Part shown: one piece after another, positions 24,654-37,550 of the stretch
How positions within the stretch are numbered: the stretch's first letter is position 1
Layout: every line of letters starts with the position of its first letter
Source: Pontederia crassipes
Taxonomy: Eukaryota; Streptophyta; Magnoliopsida; Commelinales; Pontederiaceae
Length of the DNA stretch: 64,000 nt
NCBI GenBank assembly: GCA_030549335.1
Contig: CM060187.1
Coordinates: 3,472,001 to 3,536,000, forward strand
Reading direction: 5' to 3'
Position numbers and translations under genes: made by a program
The notes under the pieces: model-generated
Seen by the model: only the letters and a program-made list of their open reading frames with translations
What the model was told of the DNA's origin: nothing
The model's database searches: none

Positions 24654-26006
24654 AATGATGAATAGTAGATGCACATAAATGGAAGACAATTAGAGGGACC
24701 AGAGAGAGAAATATTCGTGGAAAGCCGACTGGTCGAAGACTGACTCATTGCATAACTCCAAAGTTTTTGTTCATGCCATGGACATTTTTTCCCTTTTACT
24801 TTAAGCTCATTCTTTTGCTGACATTATTCGATGTTGGTATCAGAGAGTAGCAGCAGGATGACACACCTTTAATTACTTTTCCTTTGCATGCATATGTTCG
24901 GCTTTAAGAAATCCTCATGTGTAGTGACGCCCAGCCACTTTAGATCCTTAATTCCCCCCTTTAAATGCAATGGCTACATGGATATCACCTCATCTGATAA
25001 ATAAACTACTACAGGGACATAAATAAAAGACATGCAGTAGAACTGCAGAAGAGAAAGATCTGGATCTTCAGAAATTAATAATGTTGAGTCAGTAATATAA
25101 TTAAGCTGTAGAAATTAGTTTCTTAAAAGTATTAATATATGTTTTTTCTAATTAATTAAAAAGAAACCATGTTCCCTAATCTTCCCTTCTGATTATAATA
25201 AATTATTACAACAATACTGTTTTTTTCCATGCAAAGCATATAGAAAAATGTTAAGGCTGATCCTATATATCCTGCTGCAGTTCCTGATGCACGTCTCTTT
25301 TTCTTTATGGTTACTACTATATTCATGCTCTCATCCCTGTGTCAGCTTATAGTGAATATAAAAAAGCTCTGCATGCTGTGATCAGCAACCTCTTTGGGAG
25401 GGGATGCTGTTTATGGTCAAATATTACACCACGTTACTTCCCCTTTCTATCTCCTCTTCCTCTCAGTCTCATGTGATGATAAGCACCAATTCAGCTCACT
25501 AAGATAATCCATCAGGTCACTATCACCAAGAAGATGCTTTCAAGAATTAATTTGAATCATGCATTGAGTGTATAGTACGTATACTACATTCAAACAAAAA
25601 GAGATGTATATCTCCTCATGCCAACTCAATGTATATACTGTAGCGAAACTATGAACTCCCAAAAGTAATAAACTTTAATACAGTACTCTTTTATCGCTCT
25701 AGACATTGACTAGTGACCAGAATTCATGTCCATTTATCACAATTTGTCTCCATAACCCCTTGCAAGAAGCTGCTTGTGTTGCCTTCTTTTGGTCCAATAT
25801 GCATTCTCAATGTTGGCTAACAAGACAGTCCATCACATAAACTCGACAGCATGCCATTCACCCCACAGGTAGTGGTGAGTTCATAATCATTAAAAACATG
25901 GATAACTGGGACATGGTCAAACTAGGGACTGTATAAAGAATTCTTCTTCTTTTTACCTTGTAGGCATAGGGAGGAGGAGGAAAAAAGGGGAGGGGAGCAG
26001 GGACCT
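24654..26006. other. AIL 3' flank, no further gene seen
   Basis: 3' UTR-like sequence, then AT-rich intergenic DNA. No ORF with recognisable homology, no tRNA and no clear TIR or LTR pair was seen. Confidence 0.5.
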
Positions 26007-26014
26007 GTTCAGGG

Positions 26015-26605
26015 CACTGTTGTAAGGCTCGGTCCGGCCCGGCCGGTCGGATCGGTGTCCGGGTATTAAAATGGTCCACGGGTCAGTCAAAATTCGGTCT
26101 AGCGATTGATCCGCTTTGACTCGGTCAAATTCGGTCAAAACCCAGGTTCAACCGTTCGACCCGACGGGTTTTACCGCCCCGGACGGGTCAAAGTTATAAA
26201 ATACATAAAAAAATAAAACATATTAAATTTATTAAAACTTTTTAAAAATATTATTTATATATATATTTATTTGAAATTTATGTTTTAACATTCTTCTTTA
26301 TTATATATATAATATTTCATAAATATTTTTATTTTTTATAATTACCTCACGAGATTTTTTTAGAAAATATTCTATTGATGATTTAATTAATGCTTACTTT
26401 ATTATATTATTTGATCTAAATATTTTATTATATTATATTTTGTATTTTTTGCTAAATAAGATATTATATATTAATAATATTACAATGATCATCTTAATTT
26501 ATTTTATTAATTTATATTACCCGGTCCGACCATTCGGTTCGATCCGATCCGACCTGACCCGTTAAACAATCCGGGTCGATGCCCAGGTCGGGTCTTACAA
26601 CATTG
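26015..26605. mobile_element. hAT-type MITE, 591 bp
   Basis: An 8-bp TSD GTTCAGGG occurs at 26007-26014 and 26606-26613. The TIRs are CACTGTTGTAAGGCTCGG (left) and CAATGTTGTAAGACCCGAC (reverse complement of right). CA...TG ends with an 8-bp TSD are the hAT signature. The GC-rich ends are full of CGGTCCGGCC and GACCCG words. The AT-rich centre has no transposase. Confidence 0.85.
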
Positions 26606-26776
26606 GTTCAGGGTCTCTTCTCATTATTTTCATGTTTAGAAAATATTCTTAAAATGAGTTTAGTTTTTGATAAATAGTCGAATTGATATATTAGTTATAT
26701 TTGATGAGTAGAATGTAATGATGGTAACCAATATAAAAAAGTAGATGTAATAGAATAATTTTTTGTGCTAAAAATG

Positions 26777-28102
26777 ATTATTATAAATATAAAGTATACT
26801 TTATTATTAAAAATAAAAGTATAAATAAAAACATTTATGGAAAGAATTTTGATAAGAAATATTATTTAAATATATAAATAATATTTTAAATTAATTATAT
26901 TTAATGAAATATTAATTTTTTAATAAGATAATAAGTAATAAATAATATTATATTAATCTTTTGTTATAAATATTTTATATTAATAAATAAATTATTTTAT
27001 AAGATAAATGTGAGAGAGAGTGAAAATAAGAAAAGAAAAAAAATTGAAATTAGAAAAAAAGAAAGTCACATCGGTAAAAAAAAGAAGAGAAGTTCTGCTA
27101 CGTTCCACTAAAAAGGTGAAACCAGAGCACTAGACGTGACTCTAATTCCAGTGCACCTCCTACTTCGCATTTGGGGAACTATGCCTTAGGGGCTAATTAA
27201 CAACATATAAAATTTTGACCTAGTTCCGCAATCAGACGCGACATTAGGGGCTAATTAACAAAACTTTCAGCCATGCATGAGTGCATCACATTGTCACTGC
27301 ATAATTGATTAGCACCTGATAATTGATCATGTTTTGCCTCTCGACGCGTGTATAAATTATTCAAGATAACTTTTTAGGTATTTAATATTTGATGTATTCT
27401 TTCTCAAAAAAAATTTTGATGTATTGCATGGATGGCTCAGGTCACGTAGGAAATGTTGGAAGCTAGATCTAGAAACAATGAAATATATAACTGTGGATAT
27501 TGAATTCATCATAGCTACAATACAGGTGCCATAACAAGAGATACAGTACTAAGCTTTCATTAATTTGTACAAGTATTCAGTCAGTTAATCTATGGTATTG
27601 ATACTTAAGGTCAAAAGCCTGTGTCCTAAAACCGTGAGCGGTGGCTTCTACAGCTGCGAAAACCCAAACAAATGTCAGAAGAAAAGAAAACTTGGCTGAA
27701 GTAATGCTATTGAAAATCGAGACTTAGTGTTGAATCACATTCCTATTATATGTCTGGATTCAAGAGGAAAAAAGGGAGTCATAAAGAGATATTGTTGTAT
27801 TAAGTGATTCTACACTATGGCACGAGTTAGACTTGGAGTCTGAAGAAAGCCGCCTCAGCCTGCCATAATACTCTGTAGTATGGTGGTATCTGTCTTTAGG
27901 ATGGACAATATGACAATAATTCTAGAAATTATTTTCCTTAAATCTTTTTTAAACTATCGTAATTTTCTGCATCCAATTTTAAAGTACGGACTTAACTTTT
28001 CTTATTGCTAAACGAATTTTTCATTTTAATTCTTCCGTCTATTTCTATTAAGTGATTTTACACGATTGCACAAGTTTGCATAGTTGGAGTCTAAGGAAAA
28101 TA
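26777..28102 (+). repeat. Direct duplication, copy A
   Basis: 26777-27920 is repeated from 28103 with a period of 1326 bp; the copies differ by scattered substitutions and small indels. Shared landmarks are TTAGGGGCTAATTAACAA, ATGCATGAGTGCATCACATT and GTGAGCGGTGGCTTCTA. The right part of copy A contains a truncated MULE MITE (from about 27925). No coding potential was recognised. Confidence 0.9.
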
Positions 28103-29134
28103 ATTATTATAAATATAAAGTATAATTTTATTATTAATAATAAAAAATATATTATTTAAATATAAAAATAATCTTTTAATTAATTATATTTAACAAAATA
28201 TTAAATTTTTTTACTAAGATAATAAGTAATAAATAATATTATATTAATATTTTATATTTAATAAATAAATTACTTTATAAGATAAATGTGAGAGAGAGTG
28301 AAACCAAGAAAAGAAAGTCACTTCGGTAAAAAAAAAGTTATGCTACAATGCTCAATTCCACTAAAAAGGTGAAACTTGGTTCCAGCGCACCTCGAGGCCG
28401 CTAGTTCGCGTTGGAAAATTAGACTGGAACTAGACTCTAACCTAGTTTCGCAACCAAACGCAATCTTAGGGGCTAATTAATAACAAACTTTGACCTAGTT
28501 TCAACCTAGTTCCGCAACAAAATGCGACGTTAGGGGCTAATTAACAACATACAAAACATTCATGCATGAGTGCATCACATTGTCACTACATAATTGATTA
28601 GCACCCGATAATTGATCATGTCCTGCCTCTTGATGCGTGTATAAATTATTTAAGATAACCTTGTAGGTATTTAATATTTAATGTATTGCATGGATGACTC
28701 AGGTCACATAGGAAATGTTGGAAACTAGATCTAGAAGCAATGAAATAACCGTGGATATTGAATTCATCATAGCCACAATACAGGTACCATAACAAGAGAT
28801 ATAGTACTAAGCTTCCATTTGTACAAATATCCATTCAGTTAATCTATGGTATTGATACTTAAGGTCAAAATCCTGTGCCCTAAAATCGTGAGCGGTGGCT
28901 TCTATAGCTGCGAAAACCCAAACAAATGTCAGAAGAAAACTTGGCTGAAGCAATGCTATTGAAAATCGAGACCTAGTGTTGTATCACATTCCTGTGTCTG
29001 AATTCAAGAGGAGAAGAGGGAGTCATAAACATATAATGTTGTATTAAGTGATTCTACATGATGGCACGAGTTTCGCATAGTTGGACTATGAGGAAAGCAA
29101 CCTCAACCTGACATAAATACTCTCTTGTATGGTT

Positions 29135-30042
29135 ACCGACGCTCAACACTATTATCTTATTTGATAGTACTATTGATCTAGCTTGCTCTCTATGTGGTTT
29201 TCAACTGAAAACCAATGCACATCTTTTTTTTTCGATGTCCTATTGCGCAACAACTTCGGAACATTTTTTAGCATAAACTTCATATTTCATTTCAAAATAC
29301 CTCTTCCTGACACCTCGGTACTTGGATCCACGAGGGAGCCAACTTTCATCAACAATTTAGAAAATCCTTCTTCCCTTTTTGCCCACTGCCTTTGTGAGCT
29401 TTGGAATCTTCAAAACTATGCGCACTTCATATCTCGACACACAATCGTGGATTCGGTTTGAGAAAGGGCTTTAGCTGACTTTCACGACTATGCTGGCACC
29501 CACGCATCTAAGGCACTCTGCCCCCAACATCCGCATATGCGAATCCGGTGGGAGCCCCCACCCTAGCGCTGAGTTGTCTTCAGCTCAGATGGTTCCCTTG
29601 GACCGGCTGGGGTAGGGTATCAGCTACTTAACTTTCTCTCATGATGGCTCTTTTATCTTTGTAGGTACCAACACCATATTGGCAGATTCAATATTGGATA
29701 TTGAAGCGTGCGCCTTACTCATTGGTATCCAGAAGTGCATGGAGGTTGGACTCTCTCACGTTCAAATCTATTTGGATTCAGAGACACTCGTCAAGATCAT
29801 CAACAAGAACCAAGGCTGCCCGTGGCGGTTAAGAGATCTAACATCTGGGCAATCATTTCGATTATTAGTCTTACTATTGTATCACATCGTAATTGCAGCG
29901 CCAATCACACAACAGATTACCCTGCACATTTTGGTCGAATATACAACGATAATTTTTGGATGGACAGATCACCTCCAATTTTTGTAGTCAAACTCCACTC
30001 GAGAAATTATTTAATATTAATGAAACTTACTTTTTAAAAAAT
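29135..30042 (+). mobile_element. 5'-truncated L1-type LINE, 3' end only
   Basis: It encodes, in broken frames, the zinc-binding zf-RVT motif CSLCGFQLKTNAHLFFFRC (about 29188-29245). A C-terminal RNase H-like domain follows (about 29680-30000: EACALLIGIQKCMEVGLS, DSETLVKIINKNQGCPWRL). This is the usual 3' part of plant L1 ORF2. Reverse transcriptase and endonuclease are missing. It sits inside duplication copy B, with a short ATGGT-like repeat at both edges. Confidence 0.75.
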
Positions 30043-30086
30043 GGTGATATCTATCTTTAGGATGGACGATATGACATTAATTCTAG

Positions 30087-30408
30087 AAATTATTTGCCTT
30101 AAATCTTCTCTAAACTATTGTAATTTTCTCATCTAATTTTAAAATATAGACTTAATTTTTCGTATTCCTAAATTGTCATGAATTTTTCATTTTAATCCTT
30201 CCGTCCATTTTCATTAAGTTTTCTATTTTTTTCTTTCTTTCATTTATGTAAAGACTAAATTAGAAAGGGGTAATTTAGTATTTTTATAAATAGAAAAACA
30301 CTTATAACAGAAATAAATGGAATGATTAAAGTGAAATTTTTACGATAATTAAGAATACGAAAAATTAAGTTCAAAATAGATGCGACAAATCGTAATAATT
30401 TAGAAACC
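30087..30408. mobile_element. MULE-type MITE, 322 bp
   Basis: A direct repeat TTAATTCTAG at 30077-30086 and 30409-30418 gives the 9-10 bp TSD expected of MULEs. The arms have CTAAACTATTGTAATTTTC and AAATTATTACGATTTGTCGC near the ends and TTTCATTTTAATCCTTCCGTC inside, the same family as 21540, 51460 and 52403. No coding sequence. Confidence 0.8.
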
Positions 30409-30484
30409 TTAATTCTAGTGTATTACATGAATCATAACAACATGAAAGATTACTCCACAAAAATGTTCGTCGTTAAGATCGATG

Positions 30485-30834
30485 TCAATGCATCATTTGA
30501 CTCGTACTGCAACGAACTTCGAGAGGATTGCTGAAAACTGCAGAAACCTTTTTGTGGTTTTTCTTCTTCGATCCTGCAAAAGGGAGCACCTGGTGCTCAA
30601 TATGAACACCGCCCTGACGCACGGCAGAGCCCAACATCAAATGCATTCGCAAAAGTCCTGAAACTGCAAAAGATCATTAAATCCAACTGGAGAAAAAAAA
30701 AACAGAGATTTGGGCAAAACATCGGAAATATGAATCAATGACGAACCATCAAAGATCCAATCTTTCGAGTCGATCCCTGTCGGGAAACGAATGGGCTCGC
30801 CGGCGGCGGCGGGCGAATCCGAATAGGTGGCCAT
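30485..30834 (-). CDS. Small two-exon candidate gene, unknown function
   Basis: Unrecognised. Proposed structure: complement(join(30485..30657, 30747..30834)), 261 nt, 86 residues. Exon 1 (MATYSDSPAAAGEPIRFPTG then IDSKDWIFD) is GC-rich and starts at an ATG. The 89-bp intron has a GTTCGT donor and a TTTCAG acceptor and keeps the frame. Exon 2 reads LLRMHLMLGSAVRQGGVHIE, then a basic KKKNHKK stretch, and ends QMMH. Upstream there is a TATA-like box and several TGGGCC/GGCCCA motifs, common in promoters of plant housekeeping genes. There is no signal peptide or membrane helix. It could be a real small protein or a gene fragment carried beside the MITE; the C-terminal end is the least certain. 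Confidence 0.5.
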
Positions 30835-30990
30835 TCGATTCCCAGATCGAATACAAAAAACTACGGATAGAATCGAGCGGGCCACTGTCGACGAGGTTAG
30901 TTGGGCCCATATGTGGTCCACGTGAAGAAGAATTGAAACTTTGGGCAGAATAAAAGCCCATTCAGTATAAATACGGCCCATTTGTTTAAG
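30835..30990 (-). promoter_or_regulatory. Promoter with site II (TGGGCC/T) motifs
   Basis: Reading on the minus strand: AAATGGGCCGTATTTATACT, then AATGGGCTTTTATTC, ACATATGGGCCCAACTAA and GTGGCCCGC precede the ATG at 30834. Clusters of TGGGCC/T are known TCP-bound elements upstream of plant ribosomal, mitochondrial and cell-cycle genes. They are seen here; their function is inferred. Confidence 0.5.
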
Positions 30991-31358
30991 CAGCCATTTT
31001 TATTATCTTTTTTTATATGTTTGCACCATGACGTTTTAGAGGTTTAAAATATTATGAACAATTCTTTTCGATACCAACGTTTATTTTTTAAATATCCTTA
31101 AACCATTTTGTGACTATATTTTAGAATATTCAAAATTAGGAGAAATCCACGTCGTAGGTTTAAATATCCTTGAGATCGGTTCATAATTAAAATATTCCAC
31201 GCATCCATCAAATTATATCACTCGTTATATTATTTTCTAATGGTAAAAATATTACACTGCATACCTGCACGGTCAACTGAATTCACCCCAAAAGACAAAC
31301 AAATCAGTCTTAATCTTTTTTCCACAAGTTCGCCAGTCTAAAAATGCAGCAGACTTGG

Positions 31359-31361
<3 letters not shown>

Positions 31362-31404
<43 letters not shown>
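31362..31404 (+). repeat. (GA)n microsatellite
   Basis: About 21 uninterrupted GA units. Confidence 0.97.
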
Positions 31405-31407
<3 letters not shown>

Positions 31408-34400
31408 GGATGGTAGTCGATGGGCAGAATTTGACATGTAGTTGAGCGACAAAAGAGTTGAAACAAGTTTCAACGTCCTGATGCTGAAAAGTGATAACTT
31501 AGGCGAGGACCAATAATTTCTCATCCTGTCCAAGCGGACATTTGTTCTCTTCTTCTTACTTCTTCATAGAGTGTAAGTTTTTGCCACAATGCCATTTGTT
31601 CTTCATCCTGATGCACATATTAATATAACATCAAACTTGTTAATATTAGCCTCCTGATTGGAGTTCATGTTAACCATGGTTTAATGCCTGCTTGGTCCTC
31701 TACTTTGAAAAAAACATTGGGGCACTCAGAGCATTGGGACCAATCAATAATTGTACTAGCCACTTCAAATGTCAACGAGACAACAATCCGGGCAAGCATT
31801 CAATATACCGATTGCTACCTCAAACAAGGTTACATTTGTAGCAAGCTATGGACATCAATGGGCATTGTGAACACATTCTGAGGACTCACATCTTGTGACA
31901 ATAACAGCAGCCAAGCATGAACACAAGGTCAGAGCTCAGAATTTGGCTCAGAGAAAGAAAGAAAGGTATGAAGCATTATTTTCCACAAAGAAATTGCCTA
32001 TTGCTTGGGCTGAGATGGCGACTGCACCAACCGGCCAAGTTGTTCTGCCCTCTTCACATGGAGGAAGAAGGACATGAGTGACCTCTGCCTTCAGTTCTGA
32101 CATAACTGTGCAACAGGGATTTTGTCATGGACAAGTGGCTCAAACGCAAGACTGTGGACTACTCTACGATTCTCTGCTAGTGAAACTGCGAGAGAGAAAC
32201 CCAAACTTTTGGTGTTTTGCACCTTGTGGTGAGCAGGAGCCTCCAGTACCAATGATGCCTTTGGTGACTCCACAGGTTTCAATGGCGAATTGATGTGGAA
32301 GACAAGAATGGAGGGCAAACTGGTGTTGTATATCTAAAGTCAGATTAATCATTCCACTCTTTTCTTCTTCTTCTTCTTCTTTTCTTTTTGTTTTGTTAAT
32401 TCCTGTGAGCTTTTAGCAGTACTGAATCCATTATTGGAGCCATCAACCTTTGAATTCAATACTACGTACCGAACTAAAGGGTCTTCTTCACATGTGTACA
32501 TCTTGAACCACTGCATTTGTTCCTTTTCTCTTCTCCATTCTGATGGGTCAAAGATTGGATTTTCTCTTGTGGCCCTGTTTACTGTTTGCCCGGAAGAAAA
32601 AAGTTATGCAATTTATATGGTCACGGGGCAGATTTCTGAAGGGTTGGATCACATAAGCTAGTAACAGGGTCAAATAGCCTTCAGGCATGATTTGAAGTAA
32701 CACTATGGAAATCAACACCAAAAATGGAGTCCAATCATAAAAGATCGCATCTCTCTTCTTTCGGCACCATCTCTTCTCACATGTTACGTAGACCAGATTA
32801 CAGTGTCAAAAATCTGTGGTGTGGTTAGCTCTTATTGTGCCAACCTATGATTTTGGACCCATCCTATGATGCAATGGCTTTACGTAGCTACCTTCAGCTG
32901 TGTGTTCAGTTGTAGGAATGGCATGATGCTGCTAACAGCTGAAAGTTGTCTGATAATATCGAATCAGTTTGGCAACATGGAATCTTCCAAGCACTCACAG
33001 AAGAGTTCTTATCATCACATGCAAATTAGTATTAAGCACATGTCAAAGGATTGTCACTGACACCAAAAGATGCCATTAAGCATATATGTCTCTGGCACAC
33101 GCGTCCGCCTTTAGGCGAGAATCAATATAAACAAAAATTATCGGAACATCTAGCTCCTGTTCTACTTTACAGTATCCTAATCCATTTACTGTATGGCTTA
33201 TCCTTTTGGCCTTCTTTTAAGCCAAAAAGTGTTTTGAGCAGACAAGTTCTAATGATATGTATTAATACTCCTGATATCATTTGGAGGAGCATGAACTTGG
33301 CATCTTATATGAATTAGCTTTTTCTTCTTCTGTCTCAACTCTCAAGGGGTCCCACGCCTGTATTTTGCACTTTGCCAAGCATGGGATTATGATTCTGTAG
33401 TCTGGTCCCATTTTTCTTGTGATGAAGAGTTCTCCTCTCTTTGTTGCATTGCATTTGCAAAGGAGAGGAGACCTCAGTTGGATTCTCAAGCGATCCCTTG
33501 ACACTTGAGAGGAAGGCACTTTGGTTTGTACTCTTGTGAAAAGTTGCATGTACGTATATGCATGCAGGTGCTCCTTTGCTTGTTCATAACTTGGATAGCA
33601 CACTTGTGGTGCAACACTTAGATTCTCTCTTTTTGTGGATACTGAGGCCTACCAAAGGGCAATTTACCTCTGTCCTCTTCTACTTTGTCTTCTTTTTTCT
33701 TCCCGTTTATTCTTTCTTCTGAATACAGAGATACTCGTGAAGAGGGAAAAAAAAAGCGATTTCTTTGTGTACAGAACTATGGTGGTCCTAAAGTGGATAG
33801 AAGTAATCTTGCCATGATTGATAGAATTTTTACTTCAATACCTATGTCAAATCAATTTCAGCTCATTTCAATTATTTACTAAGTTTATACTCGAAAGAAA
33901 AACAGAGTCAGATTCAAATATATCTGACATTTCAATGAATAAATATTTTCAACATATATCACAACTCTCTTTCTGAACTTTACATTGTTAGTATCAGACA
34001 AGTAGGTACAATAAATAATGTTTCATGTCGAGGATATCTGAGATTTAGATATCTAAACACCCAACATCTAGATCTTAACCTGAAAGCCTCAACTCATATG
34101 AACCTGATTTTTTTTCCCTTTTTTCAGGAAAGCCATAGAACTGTTTTACTGCAAATGTCCATCTAGAGCTGCTCTCTGAGTCATGCAGCACTAATGCAGG
34201 CATCATCTGATCTTGTATTCAGCATTTTGTAGGCCCTCCCAAAAAGCTTTTTAGATTTCGAGTTTAGTTCCAACGCCTCATAATTAATGTGGTTGGATAT
34301 GAACAAGAACACCACAACTGGCTGTTGATTCAGAGGCAGGTGGCACTTGGCATCTGAAGTTTCCTACATCATACTTATAATATGCATGCAGTCACATGTT

Positions 34401-34633
34401 CAAGGACAGGCAAGAAAAAATTAAGACATTATCTAGGCCAGTGAGGAAAAACAAGGTGCCTTGGTCGGGTCCAATTTATTGTATGTATGAAATCTTCAAG
34501 CTCACGGACCAAACAAAAAGATACATATGTTGCAATGCATCGCATCAATGATGTAACAGGAGGAAAGAGATGGTTGAAGGTGTCAATGAATGCGGTTATT
34601 CGATCGTGTTTTAGATTATTCAACATCTAAACC
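31405..34633. other. 3.2 kb without a recognised gene
   Basis: Less AT-biased than its surroundings, with short open frames at 31684-31881, 31895-32077 and 32078-32293 (+ strand). Their translations (for example ERYEALFSTKKLPIAWAEMA) match no family I recognise and have no clear splice links. A TTC run lies at about 32358-32380. It could be an old decayed gene, exons of a non-coding transcript, or ordinary intergenic DNA. Confidence 0.35.
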
Positions 34634-34636
34634 TAA

Positions 34637-34896
34637 GGCCCCGTTTGGATGTCGAAAAGTTAATCTTCGACAAGGATTATCAAATCCGTAAATTACGATA
34701 ATCCTCTGCCTAATTATATGTATTCCACCCATTTTGTAGAATATCATAACACCGAAAACAAGCGACCGACAAGATTAAACATACATTATAAAACGTGCAC
34801 GTGTTGTCTCCCGCTAATCCTAATCTATCTCGCATTTGGTTATATTTCGTAGATTATCTACTTAATCCAATAGATAATCCACAACCAAACAACGTC
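34637..34896. mobile_element. Tourist-like MITE 1
   Basis: The left end is GGCCCCGTTTGGATG and the reverse complement of the right end is GACGTTGTTTGGTTG, flanked by TAA (34634-34636) and TTA (34897-34899). The GGC..CGTTTGG terminus and 3-bp target fit PIF/Harbinger (Tourist) MITEs. The TSD is imperfect. Confidence 0.55.
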
Positions 34897-34899
34897 TTA

Positions 34900-35313
34900 G
34901 GTGCCGTTTGGTTCTCGAATATGTACATGAGAATAGATAGTTGTATTCAAGCCATTAAAACTTATTCGGCAACACATTTATCGATGGCTCGATTGTGGTG
35001 TTTTGGTTCTTTATGGAATAGGACGTTGTCAAATGACATCTTTTACCCCTCGCCACTACAGATGCTTCTCTCGCTCAACCTGAATATGAACAATAAAATG
35101 TCGGATCTACCCCTGGTATCAAAGACGAATATCGTGTATTTGATCATTTTCGTTGAATACGTCAACCTGAAAACAGTGCCCCGACAAGATTAAACACGTC
35201 TCGGATGAAGTGCAACTCATGTCAGTACTTAATCCTATTCTATGCGTCAGTTTGACAAAAAAATGATCCATTACGCACCTATTCCAACACATATTCATGA
35301 ATCAAACGATGCC
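34900..35313. mobile_element. Tourist-like MITE 2, 414 bp
   Basis: A TTA TSD occurs at 34897-34899 and 35314-35316. The termini are GGTGCCGTTTGGTTCTCG and, reverse complemented, GGCATCGTTTGATTCATG. It abuts MITE 1 directly and shares the TTA. No transposase. Confidence 0.7.
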
Positions 35314-35379
35314 TTAATTAATCCCTCCTCGAGTTTTAGAATGACAATTAAAAATGATCGATTACTATAAAACGAAAGG

Positions 35380-35560
35380 CACTATAAGAATTTTTCGTAT
35401 TTTTTATGTCAAATTCCATCGGAAATGATAATTTTCGACGGATCAAACATTGTTGGAAAATCACTCGTTGAAAAATAGATTTTTGACGGATGCATGAATA
35501 CTGTTGATATTTCTGATGGATACGGAAGACGACAAAAAGATCCAAGGGCGGGCACCCTTC
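35380..35560 (+). mobile_element. Isolated CACTA transposon terminus
   Basis: CACTATAAGAATTTTTCG resembles the CACTACAAGAAAA-type TIR. It is followed by subterminal words CATCGGAAATG, TTTCGACGGATC, TTTTTGACGGATGC and TTTCTGATGGATAC, spaced like CACTA subterminal repeats. No partner end or transposase was seen, so it is a fragment. Confidence 0.6.
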
Positions 35561-37545
35561 GAAATCTCAAGAGCACTCTTTGGATAAATTCATTTAGCTG
35601 GCCAAATTATTACAGATGGATTTTTCCTAATTCATTTTATCAAGCCAATTATCTTCAACAATTAGGACCAGGGAAATTTGAATAGCCACCAAATGCTAGT
35701 AATTATCTGTTGCACCAACTTTCTTTATAAATGTAAATTATCAAATATTTATTTCATTTATTATTGGCCAAGTAAATATTTATTTCTTTATAAATGTAAC
35801 TTTCTTTATAAAGGATCACACTGCAAAATAGTAATGAAAATCATCATAATGTATTTTTTAAAAAAAATAACCTATTGATGATATAAATAATGGAATACAT
35901 TGATAAATATTGGATCAAATTGTGAAATTTGAAGCATATATCATTCCTATTAGCAAGATGGTAAACTAAGAAGGATCATATACTTGTAAGAGACATTTTA
36001 AAGAGTAAAATGATATTATATATATTAACAAGTGCTAAGTTCAACATCATTTTCCTTTTTGACTCAAAGTGAATCTGTTACTTTTGGAAAATAGAAAAGA
36101 TGACATTCTTAGACCAGGACCACTCATTTTATTTATTTATTTATTTAAGCAATATAGTAGGGGTGAAAGTGGTCAATTTTTAGTCCAAAAAATCAATCAT
36201 TATTTTTTAAGTCAATTTTTAAAATTAAAAAAAATATTATAAAATCATTTAAAAATAAAAGTTACCCTCTAACGGTCGGTTTTTTGGATGGTTTTTTAGG
36301 ATCATATTTTTTATATAATTATATTTTAAAAATATATATAATAAATTAAAATTAATATAAAAATATTTATTTTTATATTAAATATAAAATATAGTACTAA
36401 AATTTGTGATAGAGAAGTATAAAATTTTATAAAAAATATTATACCTAAAATAAAAAAATTTGATAACATATAAACTAATTATATAAATAAAAATTATAAA
36501 AAAAAACGGACCGCACAACACCTACAATTTTTTTGATAGGATCCTAATTTTATTTTGGAATGACCGGATTTTTTTTACACCCTCCAATATACAAAAGGAG
36601 ATGGAATATTTGGTCTTATTAAAAGGAGTTTTGTGGTGCAATCTTCAACTTGGGATTGTGACATGGATGTGGATATATAAATATTTATCATTTTATGTGA
36701 GAGAAAATGGTGAACCCATTTCAATTTTGCATTTGTATATGATATATATATTACTATGGCAAAAATATTGGAGGACTTTGGAACATAAACCAGGAGACAC
36801 TTGTAGGAAGAGGATTGGATAAGAGATGCGATTGGGTCAGTGTACCTTGTAGCTGTACCACAAACATATTAGTGGATTGGCACATGCACCCAAAATTACA
36901 CAATTCAATAAAGCAGACCATCAATACTTTTTATAAACTTTGGTTGTAATGGAGATATATAACAATTTAGATTTCAATGAAAGAAAATAAAATGTGTTCA
37001 AAGTTAATTTCAGAATAATCAAAATTTGTTTAGAATTAGCAAAATTTTCGTTCCAAAGTTGCCAACAAAATTACTAGTTCTGATTTCAATTCCTTGAACC
37101 ATTAATTTAGGGAAAATTTATCATGCCACTCTTGTTTAAGAATCAAAATTTTTGTACTAACAATCTTGGAAACTGATCACTCTAAATAGAAAAAAATACT
37201 TCATAACAAATAAATCATAACCAAGTCTGGGGCTTATCATAGTTTTATCTTTTAACTTCTTTTTGGTAAACTGAATAAATTAATGTTTAATATATTTATT
37301 ATAAATACTATTATAATTAGAAAAGGAAGGAAAGACTTCAGAAAATGGAAGGCCAACTGGGACCAATGACAGCCATATTTTCCTGGTGGGCCAACTACAA
37401 TGTATCTAATTATGTCTCTTGGTCTGCCTTTTGGCTCTTTATAGTTTGGCAGATAAGAAAAGCATAGAATTTTGTGACTCATGGGGACCTTCTTCCTCTT
37501 TTTTGGAAAAATAAAACTATAAAAGTGTTGACATTTTTTGTAAGT
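35561..37545. other. AT-rich intergenic DNA
   Basis: No credible gene. 36140-36560 is extremely AT-rich with decayed repeat sequence (TCAATCATTATTTTTTAAG; a similar block at 49790-49930). The rest shows nothing recognisable. Confidence 0.5.
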
Positions 37546-37550
37546 TGTGA

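Larger units (their letters stand above)
28103..30430 (+). repeat. Direct duplication, copy B (interrupted by L1)
   Basis: 28103-29134 matches copy A up to TGTATGG; the match resumes at about 30043 (TATCTATCTTTAGGATGGAC) and runs into the MULE MITE. The intervening 29135-30042 is an L1 LINE fragment. The pre-duplication unit therefore already held the MITE, and the L1 came later. Confidence 0.8.

Noticed and set aside
24835-24845. TGGTATCAGAG, identical to a copia primer-binding site, in the AIL 3' flank
   Set aside because: No LTR ends or copia coding sequence around it; an 11-mer match alone is probably chance.
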